NCBI GenBank assembly: GCA_036267975.1
Contig: DATAVA010000015.1
Coordinates: 88,081 to 152,080 of the forward strand
From: DAIDKA01 sp036267975
GTDB lineage: Bacteria; Pseudomonadota; Gammaproteobacteria; Steroidobacterales; Steroidobacteraceae
Length of the DNA: 64,000 nucleotides
Direction: 5' to 3'
Part shown: positions 9,000-18,785 of the stretch, piece after piece
Position numbering within the stretch: the stretch's first letter is position 1
Layout of the letters: each line of letters begins with the position of its first letter
The notes under the pieces: generated by a model
Database searches by the model: none
What the model was told of the DNA's origin: nothing
What the model saw: the letters and a program-made list of their open reading frames with translations, nothing else
Translations under genes and position numbers: made by a program

Positions 9000-11420
9000 A
9001 TGATCTGTTCCGTCAATCGGTCCGTCCGCCGAATACTTCGGCCCTGGGTGGTCGCAACGCTGGCCTCCTCGGTCATGGCCGCTCAGGCAATGGCGGCCGA
9101 TCCCGCTACCACCGCCGCGCCGCCCCAGGCCACAGACCAGACCAGCACCGATGCAATACAGGAAGTGGTCGTTACGGCGCAGTTCCGCAAGCAGAACGTG
9201 CAGGACACGCCCATTGCCATCACGGCGATCAATGCGGCCTCGCTTACGGCGCACGGCGACTTGAACCTGGTTGACGTCAGTAATCAGGCGCCCAACGTCA
9301 ACTTGCGCGAAACCGGCGGCGCGTTTGGTCCAGGCATGTCAGCCTCAATTCGCGGCATCGGTCAGGCCGACTTTGATCCGGCCCTGGAGCCCGGCGTGGG
9401 CGTCTACATCGACGATGTCTACTACCCCAGCCTCACGGGTGCCAATTTCGATCTGCTCGACCTGGATCGGGTCGAGATCCTGCGCGGCCCCCAGGGTGTG
9501 TTGGGTGGACGCAATTCCGAAGGCGGCGCCGTCAAGTTGTACTCCCAGAAGCCTGATGGCAATGACGGCGGATCCTTCCAGGGCAGCTGGGGCTCACGCA
9601 ACCTGATTGAGCTGCGCGGCGCTGCCGACATGACTCTCATCAAGGACAGCTTGTTTCTGCGGTTTTCGGGCGTCGACAAGAAACAGGACGGTTACGTCAC
9701 CCGCTACGACTACGGCTGCCTGTATCCAAACAGCGGCATCCCCAGTTCCGCCAATCAAAGCAACTGCGTGAGCGGCAAGGAGGGCGGCAAGGACTATTCG
9801 GCCGGCCGTGCGGCGTTGCGCTGGTTGCCCTCTGACACTTTGGAGTTCAACTATTCCATCGATGCGACGGTGGATGACTCCGAAGTCGCCGCCACCGTGC
9901 TGCAACGCGTAAACCCAACAGCCAGTGGCGCCATCGCGTCGCAGACCTATGGGGTGCCGTACACCTCGGCGTTCGTGCCACCGAATCCGTGGATCAGCTA
10001 TGCTAGCTACACCGACGTGCGCCCCGACGGGACGACCATCGACTTCAATCCCACGACCCATACCAAGGTCTGGGGCATGAACCTGACGTCGGACTGGACG
10101 CCGAGCGAGAACATCGCGGTGAAATCGATCACGGCCTACCGCGAATTCGATAGCAGCTGGGTCGAGGACAACGACATCTCGCCGCTGTCCGGGTCTTTGG
10201 GCGGCGAACACATCTGGAATCATTCCTTCAGCGAGGAACTGCGCCTGAATGGCAAGTTCTCGCTGCTGGATTACACCCTCGGCGCCTACTACTTCGACCA
10301 GACCAGCACCTATGCCACTCACCAGGTGCTGAACTATGTGGGCACGTTCCCGCCGTTCCTGTGTACGGTGCCGGGCACCACGGACTGTACCTTCGAGTTC
10401 ATTTCCTCAGGTGATGTCGTCACGGCAGCAAGCTACGCTCCGTTCGCGAACGGCAGCGTCCACATCACGGATGCCCTGACCTTCAACGCCGGCGTCCGCT
10501 ACACCAAGGAAAACAAGGACTACACGTTCGAGCGTGCGCCGGTCGACAACCAGGCAACGCTGGGCCTGACCTCGTTGAACGGCTATACCGGTCGCTACAA
10601 TGGCTCCAAGGTGGATTGGCGCGCCAATCTGGAGTATCGCTGGAACGAGCAGTTGATGACCTACGTCAGTGCTTCCACCGGCTTCAAGGGCGGCGGTATC
10701 AATCCCCGTCCCTTCCTGCCCAGCCAGGTGCAGCCGTTCAAGCCCGAATTCCTGACCGCCTACGAAGTGGGCATGAAGTCGGATTTCTGGGACCGCAAGG
10801 TGCGGCTGAACGTGTCCGCCTTCTTGAACAAGTTCAAGGACATTCAGCTGACCCTGCTGAGCTGCCCGCAGTTCTCCGGCGGCAGTACGACGGAGCCGTG
10901 CGCGGCCCCGGTCAATGCCGGCAACGCGAACATCAAGGGCGTGGAGGTCGAGGGCGAGTTCCATCCGATCGGCGGTCTGTCGGTGGATGCCAGCCTGAGC
11001 AAGCTGGATTTCGCGTACACCTATATCGATCCGTCCGTGAATACTCCGGTACTGCAGGTGCCGGTGGGGTCTTCAGCTCCGGGAACAATCACCTGGAAGT
11101 GGTCGGTCGGCATCCAGTATGAGTACAGCCTGTCCAATGGCTCAACGCTGACACCGCGCCTGGACTTCAGCTACACCGGCGGCTTCAACACCAACGCGGT
11201 GATTGCGGATACCAACCGGGTCGACGGCAATCATCTCGGTAACGCCCGCATCACCTGGCACTCCCCGAATGACACCTGGGAAGCGGCGCTCATCGGCGCC
11301 AACATCTTCAATGAGATCTACTACATCTCCAACTTCGACCTGACTGCCAGCTCCGGTGCCGAGTACGGCCTGGTGGCACCGCCCCGCGAAGTCTCGCTGC
11401 AGCTGAAGCGGAAGTTCTGA
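9000..11420 (+). CDS. TonB-dependent outer-membrane receptor
   Basis: The product is an 806-residue outer-membrane transporter with a signal peptide (about residues 1-32, ending near AMAAD), a TonB-box-like EVVVTAQFRKQ, and a plug domain containing the ISIRGIGQ-like element and LRGPQGVLGGRNSEGG. A long 22-strand barrel follows, ending in a terminal Phe (LQLKRKF), as expected for an outer-membrane barrel. This sterile-looking iron-receptor family includes many receptors for plant-derived or aromatic compounds in sphingomonads and gammaproteobacteria. The position inside a catabolic block suggests uptake of the block's substrate rather than iron. A strong terminator follows. Confidence 0.92.
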   Translation: MICSVNRSVRRILRPWVVATLASSVMAAQAMAADPATTAAPPQATDQTSTDAIQEVVVTAQFRKQNVQDTPIAITAINAASLTAHGDLNLVDVSNQAPNVNLRETGGAFGPGMSASIRGIGQADFDPALEPGVGVYIDDVYYPSLTGANFDLLDLDRVEILRGPQGVLGGRNSEGGAVKLYSQKPDGNDGGSFQGSWGSRNLIELRGAADMTLIKDSLFLRFSGVDKKQDGYVTRYDYGCLYPNSGIPSSANQSNCVSGKEGGKDYSAGRAALRWLPSDTLEFNYSIDATVDDSEVAATVLQRVNPTASGAIASQTYGVPYTSAFVPPNPWISYASYTDVRPDGTTIDFNPTTHTKVWGMNLTSDWTPSENIAVKSITAYREFDSSWVEDNDISPLSGSLGGEHIWNHSFSEELRLNGKFSLLDYTLGAYYFDQTSTYATHQVLNYVGTFPPFLCTVPGTTDCTFEFISSGDVVTAASYAPFANGSVHITDALTFNAGVRYTKENKDYTFERAPVDNQATLGLTSLNGYTGRYNGSKVDWRANLEYRWNEQLMTYVSASTGFKGGGINPRPFLPSQVQPFKPEFLTAYEVGMKSDFWDRKVRLNVSAFLNKFKDIQLTLLSCPQFSGGSTTEPCAAPVNAGNANIKGVEVEGEFHPIGGLSVDASLSKLDFAYTYIDPSVNTPVLQVPVGSSAPGTITWKWSVGIQYEYSLSNGSTLTPRLDFSYTGGFNTNAVIADTNRVDGNHLGNARITWHSPNDTWEAALIGANIFNEIYYISNFDLTASSGAEYGLVAPPREVSLQLKRKF

Positions 11421-11482
11421 TGGCGATTGAGATTCAGTTCAAGCAGCACTTCACTAGACCCGAAGTCTGCTTTCCCTGAATC

Positions 11483-11514
11483 AAAGGGCGCCCTCGCAGG
11501 AGGGCGCCTTTTTT
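11483..11514 (+). terminator. Rho-independent terminator after the TonB receptor gene
   Basis: A GC-rich stem of nine or more pairs (GGCGCCCTC with GAGGGCGCC, loop GCAG) is followed by a run of six T. It ends the plus-strand transcript 60-90 bp after the receptor stop codon. Confidence 0.9.
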
Positions 11515-11545
11515 ACACCTCGTCGCCTGTGAGGAGCGCGGTAGT

Positions 11546-12403
11546 TCAGCTGGTAAATTGTGCGATCGTGGTCCGGTAAACCTTCGGTGCCAGGGTATGG
11601 ATGTCCTCGTGGCGCAGCTGCTTGTTCAGCACTTCGATGCCCCACGGGCCGGTCCAGCCGGCCGCGGTGATCTTGGACACGAAACTTTTGATGTCGAACT
11701 CACCGTCGCCGCACAGCTGCCGGAAGCCGGTGGTCTCCTCGACCATATCGGGCATCGAATGCTCGCGCGAGAAGCCGTCGTTGATTTCCATGCCGAGGCG
11801 ATACTTCGCCGGGAAATTCGCCACGCTGTCGTAGGGAATATTCAGCTTCACCATGTGCCACAGGTCAAAGAAGATGCCGCCGTTCTTCGCATCGGCGCCC
11901 GTGGCCAGGGCCAGGGCATTCTCCAGCGAGCTGATGATACTGAAGGGCATCATCTCGAAGGCGACCCGCGTGCCATAGGCTTCGGCCTCGCGGCACAACG
12001 TGGCGAAGCGCTCGATCAGCTTCGGAAAGGGACACTTCTGATTGCTGAAGTCGCCCACCTTGACGGCCCGGGCACCCAAGGCGGCCGCAGCCTCGAACAG
12101 CAGCTTCTTGGTCTCGTCCGACCTGGCCTTCTCCTCACCGTCGTTGAACCAGCCGGTCAGAAATTCCAGCTCGACGTGGCGGATTCCGTTGTCCTTCAGG
12201 ATCTTGTTCATGTCCGCCAGGGAGTAGCGGCGCTGTGTGTACTCGAGGTCGGCATGCCACAGGCCCATGCCCGTGAAGCCCGCCTTGGCGGCCTGCTCGA
12301 CGCGGATGCGAAAATCCACGGAGCTGTGCTCCGGACCGGTGTGCGGGACGGCGCCGACGGCCAAAGTCCAGTAGGAGGCAAGCAGATCGACCTGGGTATT
12401 CAT
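11546..12403 (-). CDS. Sugar phosphate isomerase/epimerase family protein (xylose-isomerase-like TIM barrel)
   Basis: This 285-residue AP-endonuclease-2/TIM-barrel protein shows family elements such as AAKAGFTGMGLWHADLE, the strand ending VAFEMMPFS, FFDLWHMVK, and the C-terminal GPWGIEVLN. These supply the Glu, Asp, His and Glu metal ligands of the family. Members isomerise sugars or act in cyclitol and shikimate-type catabolism; the substrate is not evident here. ATG 12403 is chosen because sequence upstream of it has no family similarity. It is transcribed away from the second aldehyde dehydrogenase gene with an 88-bp shared upstream region. Confidence 0.8.
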   Translation of the reverse strand: MNTQVDLLASYWTLAVGAVPHTGPEHSSVDFRIRVEQAAKAGFTGMGLWHADLEYTQRRYSLADMNKILKDNGIRHVELEFLTGWFNDGEEKARSDETKKLLFEAAAALGARAVKVGDFSNQKCPFPKLIERFATLCREAEAYGTRVAFEMMPFSIISSLENALALATGADAKNGGIFFDLWHMVKLNIPYDSVANFPAKYRLGMEINDGFSREHSMPDMVEETTGFRQLCGDGEFDIKSFVSKITAAGWTGPWGIEVLNKQLRHEDIHTLAPKVYRTTIAQFTS

Positions 12404-12491
12404 CCCGTGGGTTTTACACCGCGGGCAGCGCTGCCGTAAAGGGCCGCGGCGCGGTAGACTCCCCGGAACCTGCGCCAAGGAGGATTCCGCC

Positions 12492-14006
12492 GTGAACGCC
12501 GCCATCGAAATCGCCCGCCAGCCTGAACCGTCCGCAACTGTCGCCCGTTTTCTGCAGCGGCCGCCGCGATTGCTGATTGGCGGGGAGTGGGTCGAATCGC
12601 GCTCCAAGGAGCGCATTCCGGTGCTGGATCCGGCCTCCGGACGGCAGATTGCCGAGGTTGCCGACGCCAACGCGGCCGATGTGGACCGGGCAGTGACGGC
12701 GGCGCGCGGCGCCTTTGAGACTGGCGCGTGGCACGACATGCTCCCCGTCCAGCGCGAGGCGCTGCTGTGGAAACTGTCGGATCTGATCGAGCAGCACGCC
12801 GATGAGCTCGCTGAGCTGGAGAGCCTGGACAACGGCAAGACCAAATTCATCGCCAGCGTCGTGGATGTCCCCGGCAGCCGCGACTACTTCAGATACATGG
12901 CCGGGTGGGCCACGAAACTCGAAGGCACGACGTTCGATAGCTCGATTTCGGCGGGTCCGGGCTCGAAGTTCCACACCTATACCTTGCGCGAACCGATCGG
13001 CGTCGTCGCCCAGATCATTCCCTGGAACTTCCCCCTGGTGATGGCGGCCTGGAAGCTCGGCCCCGCGCTGGCCTGCGGCTGTACCTGCATCCTCAAGCCC
13101 GCCGAGCAGACCCCGCTGTCGGCGCTGCGTCTTGGCGAACTGATCACCGAGGCGGGCTTCCCGCCTGGCGTGGTCAACATTCTCACCGGCAACGGCGAGA
13201 CCACCGGTGCGGCGCTGGTCGCCCATCCGGGCGTTGACAAGGTCGCCTTCACCGGCTCCACGTCGGTGGGCAAGCTCATCAACAAGTCCGCCACCGACAC
13301 TCTCAAGCGCGTCTCCCTCGAGCTGGGCGGAAAATCTCCGGTCATTGTGCTGCCCGATGCCAACCTCGATGCGGTGATCGGCGGCGCGGCCAATGCAATC
13401 TTCTTCAATGCCGGCCAGGTCTGTGCCGCAGGCTCGCGGCTCTATGCGCACAGCAAGGTTTTCGACCAGGTGGTCGAGGGCGTCAGCCAGGCGGCGGCGA
13501 GAATCCGCTTGGGACCGGGCCTGGACCCGCGCACGGAAATGGGCCCGCTGGTCTCGAAGGAACAACAGGAGCGGGTGCTCGGCTACATCGAGGCCGGTCG
13601 CAAGGGCGGCGCCAAGGTCATGACCGGGGGCGAGGCGCCGCACGGCCAGGGCTATTACGTGAAACCCACGGTCCTGGCGAATGTCCGGCAGGACATGTCA
13701 GTGGTGCGCGAAGAGATTTTCGGACCCGTGCTGGTGGCGCAGCGCTTCGATGAACTGGATGAAATCGCCGCCATGGCCAATGACTCCCCGTATGGGCTCG
13801 GCGCGAGCATCTGGGGCCGCGACATCGGCGCCATCCATCGCCTGGTGTCCAAGGTGCGTGCGGGTACGGTGTGGGTGAACTGTCACGGCTTCGTCGATCC
13901 GGCCATGCCCTTCGGCGGTTACAAGCAGTCCGGATTCGGTCGCGAACATAGCCACACCGTGTTCGAGCACTACACCGAAATCAAATCCGTGTGCATCGCG
14001 CTCTAA
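12492..14006 (+). CDS. Aldehyde dehydrogenase family protein
   Basis: The 504-residue enzyme belongs to the ALDH1/phenylacetaldehyde-dehydrogenase-like branch. Key elements are the cofactor segment IIPWNFPLVMAAWK, the base Glu in SLELGGKSPVIVLPDANLD, the catalytic Cys in NAGQVCAAGSRL, and the FGGYKQSGFGREHS ending. The start is a GTG at 12492 preceded by AAGGAGG. The PQQ alcohol dehydrogenase gene follows after only 9 bp, so an alcohol-to-aldehyde-to-acid pathway split between periplasm and cytoplasm is a reasonable inference. Confidence 0.87.
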   Translation: MNAAIEIARQPEPSATVARFLQRPPRLLIGGEWVESRSKERIPVLDPASGRQIAEVADANAADVDRAVTAARGAFETGAWHDMLPVQREALLWKLSDLIEQHADELAELESLDNGKTKFIASVVDVPGSRDYFRYMAGWATKLEGTTFDSSISAGPGSKFHTYTLREPIGVVAQIIPWNFPLVMAAWKLGPALACGCTCILKPAEQTPLSALRLGELITEAGFPPGVVNILTGNGETTGAALVAHPGVDKVAFTGSTSVGKLINKSATDTLKRVSLELGGKSPVIVLPDANLDAVIGGAANAIFFNAGQVCAAGSRLYAHSKVFDQVVEGVSQAAARIRLGPGLDPRTEMGPLVSKEQQERVLGYIEAGRKGGAKVMTGGEAPHGQGYYVKPTVLANVRQDMSVVREEIFGPVLVAQRFDELDEIAAMANDSPYGLGASIWGRDIGAIHRLVSKVRAGTVWVNCHGFVDPAMPFGGYKQSGFGREHSHTVFEHYTEIKSVCIAL

Positions 14007-14015
14007 GGAATTCTC

Positions 14016-16211
14016 ATGCGCCGAAGCGCCTTGGCCGTGACCTGCCTGATGCTGCTCGCCGCTTGCAGTCAGCACGGCGCCCCGGGCGTCGCCGCGAATG
14101 CCGGTTCGGCACCGCCGCCTGCATCGGTCGCCGCGCCCCTGCCAGTGGATGCGGCGCGGCTGCTCGGCGCCGGCGGTGAGGGCGATAACTGGCTCACCTA
14201 CGGTCGCACCTACGATGAACATCGCTTCAGCCCGCTGCAGCAGATCAATGCGGCCAATGTCGCGGGCTTGAAGCCGAGCTGGCATTTTGACCTGCCGGTG
14301 GATGCGCGCGTGCAGGAGTCCACGCCGCTCATTATCGATGGCGTGATGTACGTGACCACCGCCTGGAGCCATGTGTTTGCGCTCAATGCAGCAACCGGTG
14401 CTTTGAAGTGGACCTATGACCCGAAGGTGCCCGGTCATACGGGCATTGACGCCTGCTGCGATGTGGGCAATCGCGGGCTGGCTGCCTGGCAGGGGCGCCT
14501 GTACCTGGGCACTCTGGACGGGCGCCTCGTGGCGCTCGATGCGGCCACGGGTCATCCGGTCTGGGATGTCAGCACCATCCCGGCGGGGTCACGCGCCACC
14601 ATTACGGGTGCGCCGCGCGTCATCAAGGGCAAGGTCATCATCGGCAATGGCGGCGCCGAGAAGGGCGCACGTGGCTTTGTGTCCGCCTACGATGCGGACA
14701 CGGGCAAGCTGATCTGGCGTTTCTACACCGTGCCGGGCAAGCCGGGCGTCAAGGATGGCGCCGCCTCCGATGAGGTGCTGGCGAGGATCGCCAGCAAGAC
14801 CTGGCGCGGGCAATGGTGGCAGGGCGGCGGCGGCGGCACGGTGTGGGATGCGATGGCCTACGATCCCCAGCTGGACCTGCTGTACTTCGGTACCGATAAC
14901 GGCGGCCCCTGGAACAAGAAGTTCCGCTCGCCGGGAAACAGCGATGATCTGTTCATCACCTCGATCATCGCGGTGCACGCGGACACCGGTGAATATGTCT
15001 GGCACTTCCAGAACACGCCCGGCGGGATGTGGGACTATAGCGCCACGCAGTCGCTGGTGCTCGCGGATCTGACCATCAACGGCCAGTTGCGCCACGTCAT
15101 CATGCAGGCGCCGAAGAACGGCTATTTCTACGTGCTTGACCGACAGACCGGCAAGCCGATCAGCATCCATCAGTACGTCGATTCATTGAACTGGGCCAAG
15201 GGTGTCGATCCGCTGACGGGTCGTCCGCAGATCAATCCTGACGCGCGCTACGATCACACCGGCAAACCGTGGATCGGCGCGCCCGGTCCCGGCGGTGGAC
15301 ACAACTGGATGCCGATGTCCTTCAGCCCGCAGACCGGCCTGGTGTATATCCCGGTCATCGAAGTGTCCTTCCCGTATATCGGCCAGAAGACATACCACCC
15401 CACCTTGCTCGACTTCAACGTCGGCGTCGATATGAATGCCGGCAGCCTGCCGCAGGATCCGGTGATCAAGGCGGCCGCCATCAAGGGTCTGAAGGGACAT
15501 CTGTCCGCGTGGGATCCGGTGGCGCAGAAGGAAGTATGGCGCGTGGAAGTCAATCATCCCTGGAATGGCGGCACACTGGCCACGGCGGGCCATGTCGTCT
15601 ATGAGGGCGATGCCATGGGCAACTTCAGTGCCTACCACGACACTGACGGCAAACTCCTGTGGAGCGTGCAGACCGGGACGGGCATCCTGGCGCCCCCCAT
15701 CAGCTACGCGGTGGCGGGCAGGCAGTACATTGCCATTGAGACCGGCTGGGGTGGCGCGTTCGCGTTCTCGGCGGGCGAACTCGCCCTGAAGACGCAGATC
15801 AATCGCGGCAATATTCCGCGGGTCCTGGTCTTCGCGCTCGATGGCACGGACACGATTCCGGCGCCACCGCCGCCGTCGACGGCCGTCCTTACGGCACTGC
15901 CGGAGCTGGGCAATGCGGCGCAGATTGCGCAGGGCAAGCTGGAGTATCACACCTTCTGCAACAACTGCCACGGCGACACCGCGGTCAGCGGTGGGGTGCT
16001 GCCGGACCTGCGCTATTCGCCTGCGCTGCGCGATGCGGATGTGTTCCGGAAGATCGTGCATGACGGCATTCTGGAGGCCAAGGGCATGGTCGCCTTCGGC
16101 AGCGTACTGCAGCCGAAATCGATCGAGCTGATTCGTGCCTATGTCACGCACCGGGTGAATGAGAGCATCGCCGAAGCCAAGGCTGCCGCGGGCGCCGGAG
16201 CTGCGCAATGA
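14016..16211 (+). CDS. PQQ-dependent alcohol dehydrogenase with C-terminal cytochrome c (quinohaemoprotein), lipoprotein
   Basis: The 731-residue protein oxidises alcohols in the periplasm and passes electrons to an attached haem. The start MRRSALAVTCLMLLAAC is a lipoprotein signal with its lipobox Cys at residue 17, which would tether it to a membrane. The eight-bladed propeller shows GDNWLTYGRTYDEHRFSPL early on and the adjacent Cys pair in DACCDVGNRG that forms the vicinal disulphide near PQQ. The C-terminal haem site is CNNCH. No PQQ biosynthesis genes are in the window. It is operonic with the aldehyde dehydrogenase before it and the esterase after it (4-bp overlap). Confidence 0.9.
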   Translation: MRRSALAVTCLMLLAACSQHGAPGVAANAGSAPPPASVAAPLPVDAARLLGAGGEGDNWLTYGRTYDEHRFSPLQQINAANVAGLKPSWHFDLPVDARVQESTPLIIDGVMYVTTAWSHVFALNAATGALKWTYDPKVPGHTGIDACCDVGNRGLAAWQGRLYLGTLDGRLVALDAATGHPVWDVSTIPAGSRATITGAPRVIKGKVIIGNGGAEKGARGFVSAYDADTGKLIWRFYTVPGKPGVKDGAASDEVLARIASKTWRGQWWQGGGGGTVWDAMAYDPQLDLLYFGTDNGGPWNKKFRSPGNSDDLFITSIIAVHADTGEYVWHFQNTPGGMWDYSATQSLVLADLTINGQLRHVIMQAPKNGYFYVLDRQTGKPISIHQYVDSLNWAKGVDPLTGRPQINPDARYDHTGKPWIGAPGPGGGHNWMPMSFSPQTGLVYIPVIEVSFPYIGQKTYHPTLLDFNVGVDMNAGSLPQDPVIKAAAIKGLKGHLSAWDPVAQKEVWRVEVNHPWNGGTLATAGHVVYEGDAMGNFSAYHDTDGKLLWSVQTGTGILAPPISYAVAGRQYIAIETGWGGAFAFSAGELALKTQINRGNIPRVLVFALDGTDTIPAPPPPSTAVLTALPELGNAAQIAQGKLEYHTFCNNCHGDTAVSGGVLPDLRYSPALRDADVFRKIVHDGILEAKGMVAFGSVLQPKSIELIRAYVTHRVNESIAEAKAAAGAGAAQ

Positions 16212-17737
16212 TGCGCGCAGCCGTGGCCTTGCGGCTGCTGGCACCGGCCGTGTTGCTGTGCGCCGCCTCGCTCGCCCTGGCGCAGAGCACGGCACCGATC
16301 ACCGTCACGGTGAAGACCCCCTCCGGAGTGCTGCGCGGCGCGCAGCGCGACGGCATGCGCAGTTTTCTCGGTATTCCCTATGCGCAGCCCCCGGTGGGCG
16401 AACTGCGCTGGCGAGCGCCGCAGCCGCTGGCCGCCTGGAGCGGCAGCCGTGACGCGCTGCGGTTCGGCGCCGAATGCATGCAGGGCCGGGGTCGGACGCC
16501 GGTGCCGATGAGCGAGGATTGTCTGTTCCTGAATATCTGGGTTGCCGATAAACCGAAGTCGCACCATCTGCCGGTGCTGGTGTGGGTGCATGGCGGTGCG
16601 TTCATGGTGGGCTCTGCCGGGCAGCCGACCTACGACGGCGCCAGCCTCGCGCGGCAGGGGATCATCGTCGTCACCTTGAACTATCGCCTGGGCAAGTTCG
16701 GCTTTCTGGCGCATCCGGCCTTGACGCAGGCAAATCCCGATGAACCGCAGGCCAACTACGGTCTCATGGACGTGCTCGCCGCTCTCAAATGGGTGCAGGC
16801 GAACATCAAGGCCTTCGGTGGCGATCCGCACGAGGTCACACTCGCCGGGCAGTCCGCCGGGGGCGCGGCCGTATATGATCTGATGAGTTCACCGCTGGCC
16901 GCCGGGCTGTTCGCGAAGGCCATTATCGAGTCCGGCGTGTTCAGCACGCCGTCCACTTCGTTCGACACAGCGCAGGCGGCCGGGGTTGCGGCGGCGCTGA
17001 GCTGGGATCCGAACGCCAAGGACGCGGCGGCGCTGCGCAGATTGTCCGCCGCGCAGGTACAGGGCGATGGTCCGGCGCTATCCGGAAATTTCGGCCCGAT
17101 GATCGACGGCAAATTGCTGCCAGTGGATGTTGCGGCGGCGTTTGATGAAGGTCAGAACCTCAAGGTGCCGCTGCTAATCGGTTCAAATAGCTACGAGGCC
17201 GGATTCTTCGGCAATGCCGCGAAGGGCCTGTCACAACGCCTGGCGTCAGTGTGGCCGCGGGTCACGGCGGTGTATGACGGCTACGGCACGAAGCGCACCG
17301 ATCTCGTCGAATTGCAGCTCACCACCGACATGATGATCACGGCGCCGACGCGCACCGCGGCGCGCGCGTCCGCCTCGCACGGGGCGCCGACGTTTCTTTA
17401 TTACTACTCCTTTGTGCGCCCGTCGCAGCGCGAGCGCGTGCCCGGTGCATCGCATATGGATGAGGTGTACGCGCTGTTCGGACATATGAACCTGATGCAG
17501 GGTGGTCCGCCGGACCCGCCCGATTCGCTGCCGGTGGTGGCGGCGCTGCAGGAGCGGTGGGCGCGCTTCGTCAGCACCGGCAGTCCGGCCAGCAAGACCG
17601 AACCGTGGCCGGCGCTCAAACTGGACGATCAGCAGCTGCTCGAATTCAGCAATGCAGGCGAATTCGTGCGCAGCGATTTCGCCAGCCAGAGGCTGGACCT
17701 GGCGGCGGCGATCCCGCGGCCCGCACCGGGACGCTAG
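16208..17737 (+). CDS. Carboxylesterase, type B family, secreted
   Basis: This 509-residue alpha/beta hydrolase has a signal peptide (ending ALAQS). The catalytic Ser lies in GQSAGGAA, the acid in the GSNSYEAGFF segment and the His in GASHMDEV. The GAFMVGSAGQP stretch is the oxyanion region, and EDCLFLNIWV is the diagnostic type-B signature. It probably cleaves an ester in the periplasm to feed the alcohol dehydrogenase, whose stop codon it overlaps by 4 bp. The 3' end overlaps that of the convergent aldo/keto reductase gene by 4 bp. Confidence 0.88.
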   Translation: MMRAAVALRLLAPAVLLCAASLALAQSTAPITVTVKTPSGVLRGAQRDGMRSFLGIPYAQPPVGELRWRAPQPLAAWSGSRDALRFGAECMQGRGRTPVPMSEDCLFLNIWVADKPKSHHLPVLVWVHGGAFMVGSAGQPTYDGASLARQGIIVVTLNYRLGKFGFLAHPALTQANPDEPQANYGLMDVLAALKWVQANIKAFGGDPHEVTLAGQSAGGAAVYDLMSSPLAAGLFAKAIIESGVFSTPSTSFDTAQAAGVAAALSWDPNAKDAAALRRLSAAQVQGDGPALSGNFGPMIDGKLLPVDVAAAFDEGQNLKVPLLIGSNSYEAGFFGNAAKGLSQRLASVWPRVTAVYDGYGTKRTDLVELQLTTDMMITAPTRTAARASASHGAPTFLYYYSFVRPSQRERVPGASHMDEVYALFGHMNLMQGGPPDPPDSLPVVAALQERWARFVSTGSPASKTEPWPALKLDDQQLLEFSNAGEFVRSDFASQRLDLAAAIPRPAPGR

Positions 17738-18765
17738 CGCAGGATATTCAGCCGATCGCTCCCCATGCGCTCGATCATCCAGCCCGGGTACTCGCGCGCG
17801 AGCGCCGACACTTCATTCAAAGCGGTGAGATCCTCGGTGGTCAGCTTCACCGTGGTGGCCGCGATGTTGTCCGACAGCTGTTCGCGGGTCTTGGCGCCGA
17901 TGATCACGGCAGTGACGGCGCTTTGATGCAGCAGCCACGCCAGCGCCACGCGCGCCACCGATATGCCAAGCCTGGCTGAGATCGGGCGCATCACATCGAT
18001 GATGCGGAAGGCCTTGTCGCGATCCACCGGCGGAAAATCAAAGGTGGTGCGGCGCGCGCCTTCGGGTCCGTGGCCATCGGGCTTGAATTTGCCGGACAGC
18101 AGACCGCCGGCCAGCGGACTCCACGGCAGGATGGCGAGGCGCTGATCATTGGCCAGCGGCACGATCTCGCGCTCCAGCTCGCGGCCGGCAATCGAATAGT
18201 AGGCCTGGATGCTCTCGAAGCGCGCCAGACCCTTGCGTTCACTGATGCCCAGTGATTTGGCGATGTGCCAGGCGGCATGGTTGCTGACGCCCAGATAGCG
18301 CACCTTGCCGGCACGCACGCAATCATCGAGCGCGTCGAGCGTTTCCTCGATCGGGGTCAGCGGGTCGGTGCCGTGAAGCTGGTAAAGATCCACGTGATCC
18401 AGCTGCAGACGTGTCAGGCTGGCATCGAGTGCGGCCATGATGTGGTAGCGCGACAGGCCCAGCTGATTGACGCCGGGACCGGCACGACCGAGTACCTTGG
18501 TGGCGAGCACGAACTGATCGCGGGGAACGCCGAGATTGCGCAGCGCCTGACCCAGAATCTCCTCGGAGCGACCACCCGAGTACACATTGGCGGTATCGAA
18601 GAAATTGACACCGCCATCAATGGCGGTTCTCACCAGCTCATCGGCGGCCGCCTGCCCGACACTTGCGATCTGTGCCCAGATCCCCTCGCTGCCGCCGAAG
18701 GTCATCGCGCCCAGGCAAATCTCCGAAACCACGAGGCCCGTATTGCCAAACTTTTTCATGCGCAT
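17734..18765 (-). CDS. Aldo/keto reductase
   Basis: The 343-residue NADPH-dependent oxidoreductase carries the family tetrad: Asp in FFDTANVYSGG with its Tyr, Lys in FVLATKVLG, and His in LYQLHGTDP. The IIGAKTREQLSDN segment near the C-terminus is the NADP-binding signature. It belongs to the large bacterial group that includes YajO and the potassium-channel beta-subunit-like reductases. The substrate is unknown. It is 20 bp downstream of an SDR gene on the same strand, so the two are likely co-transcribed. Confidence 0.87.
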   Translation of the reverse strand: MRMKKFGNTGLVVSEICLGAMTFGGSEGIWAQIASVGQAAADELVRTAIDGGVNFFDTANVYSGGRSEEILGQALRNLGVPRDQFVLATKVLGRAGPGVNQLGLSRYHIMAALDASLTRLQLDHVDLYQLHGTDPLTPIEETLDALDDCVRAGKVRYLGVSNHAAWHIAKSLGISERKGLARFESIQAYYSIAGRELEREIVPLANDQRLAILPWSPLAGGLLSGKFKPDGHGPEGARRTTFDFPPVDRDKAFRIIDVMRPISARLGISVARVALAWLLHQSAVTAVIIGAKTREQLSDNIAATTVKLTTEDLTALNEVSALAREYPGWMIERMGSDRLNILR

Positions 18766-18785
18766 CAGGAATTCCTCGACTGTGC

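Noticed and set aside
11540..11554. GGTAGTTCAGCTGGT, which looks like a tRNA D arm
   Set aside because: No anticodon or T arm can be folded downstream, the acceptor strand has no partner, and the sequence overlaps the end of the isomerase gene. A tiny tRNA relic cannot be excluded but is not supported.
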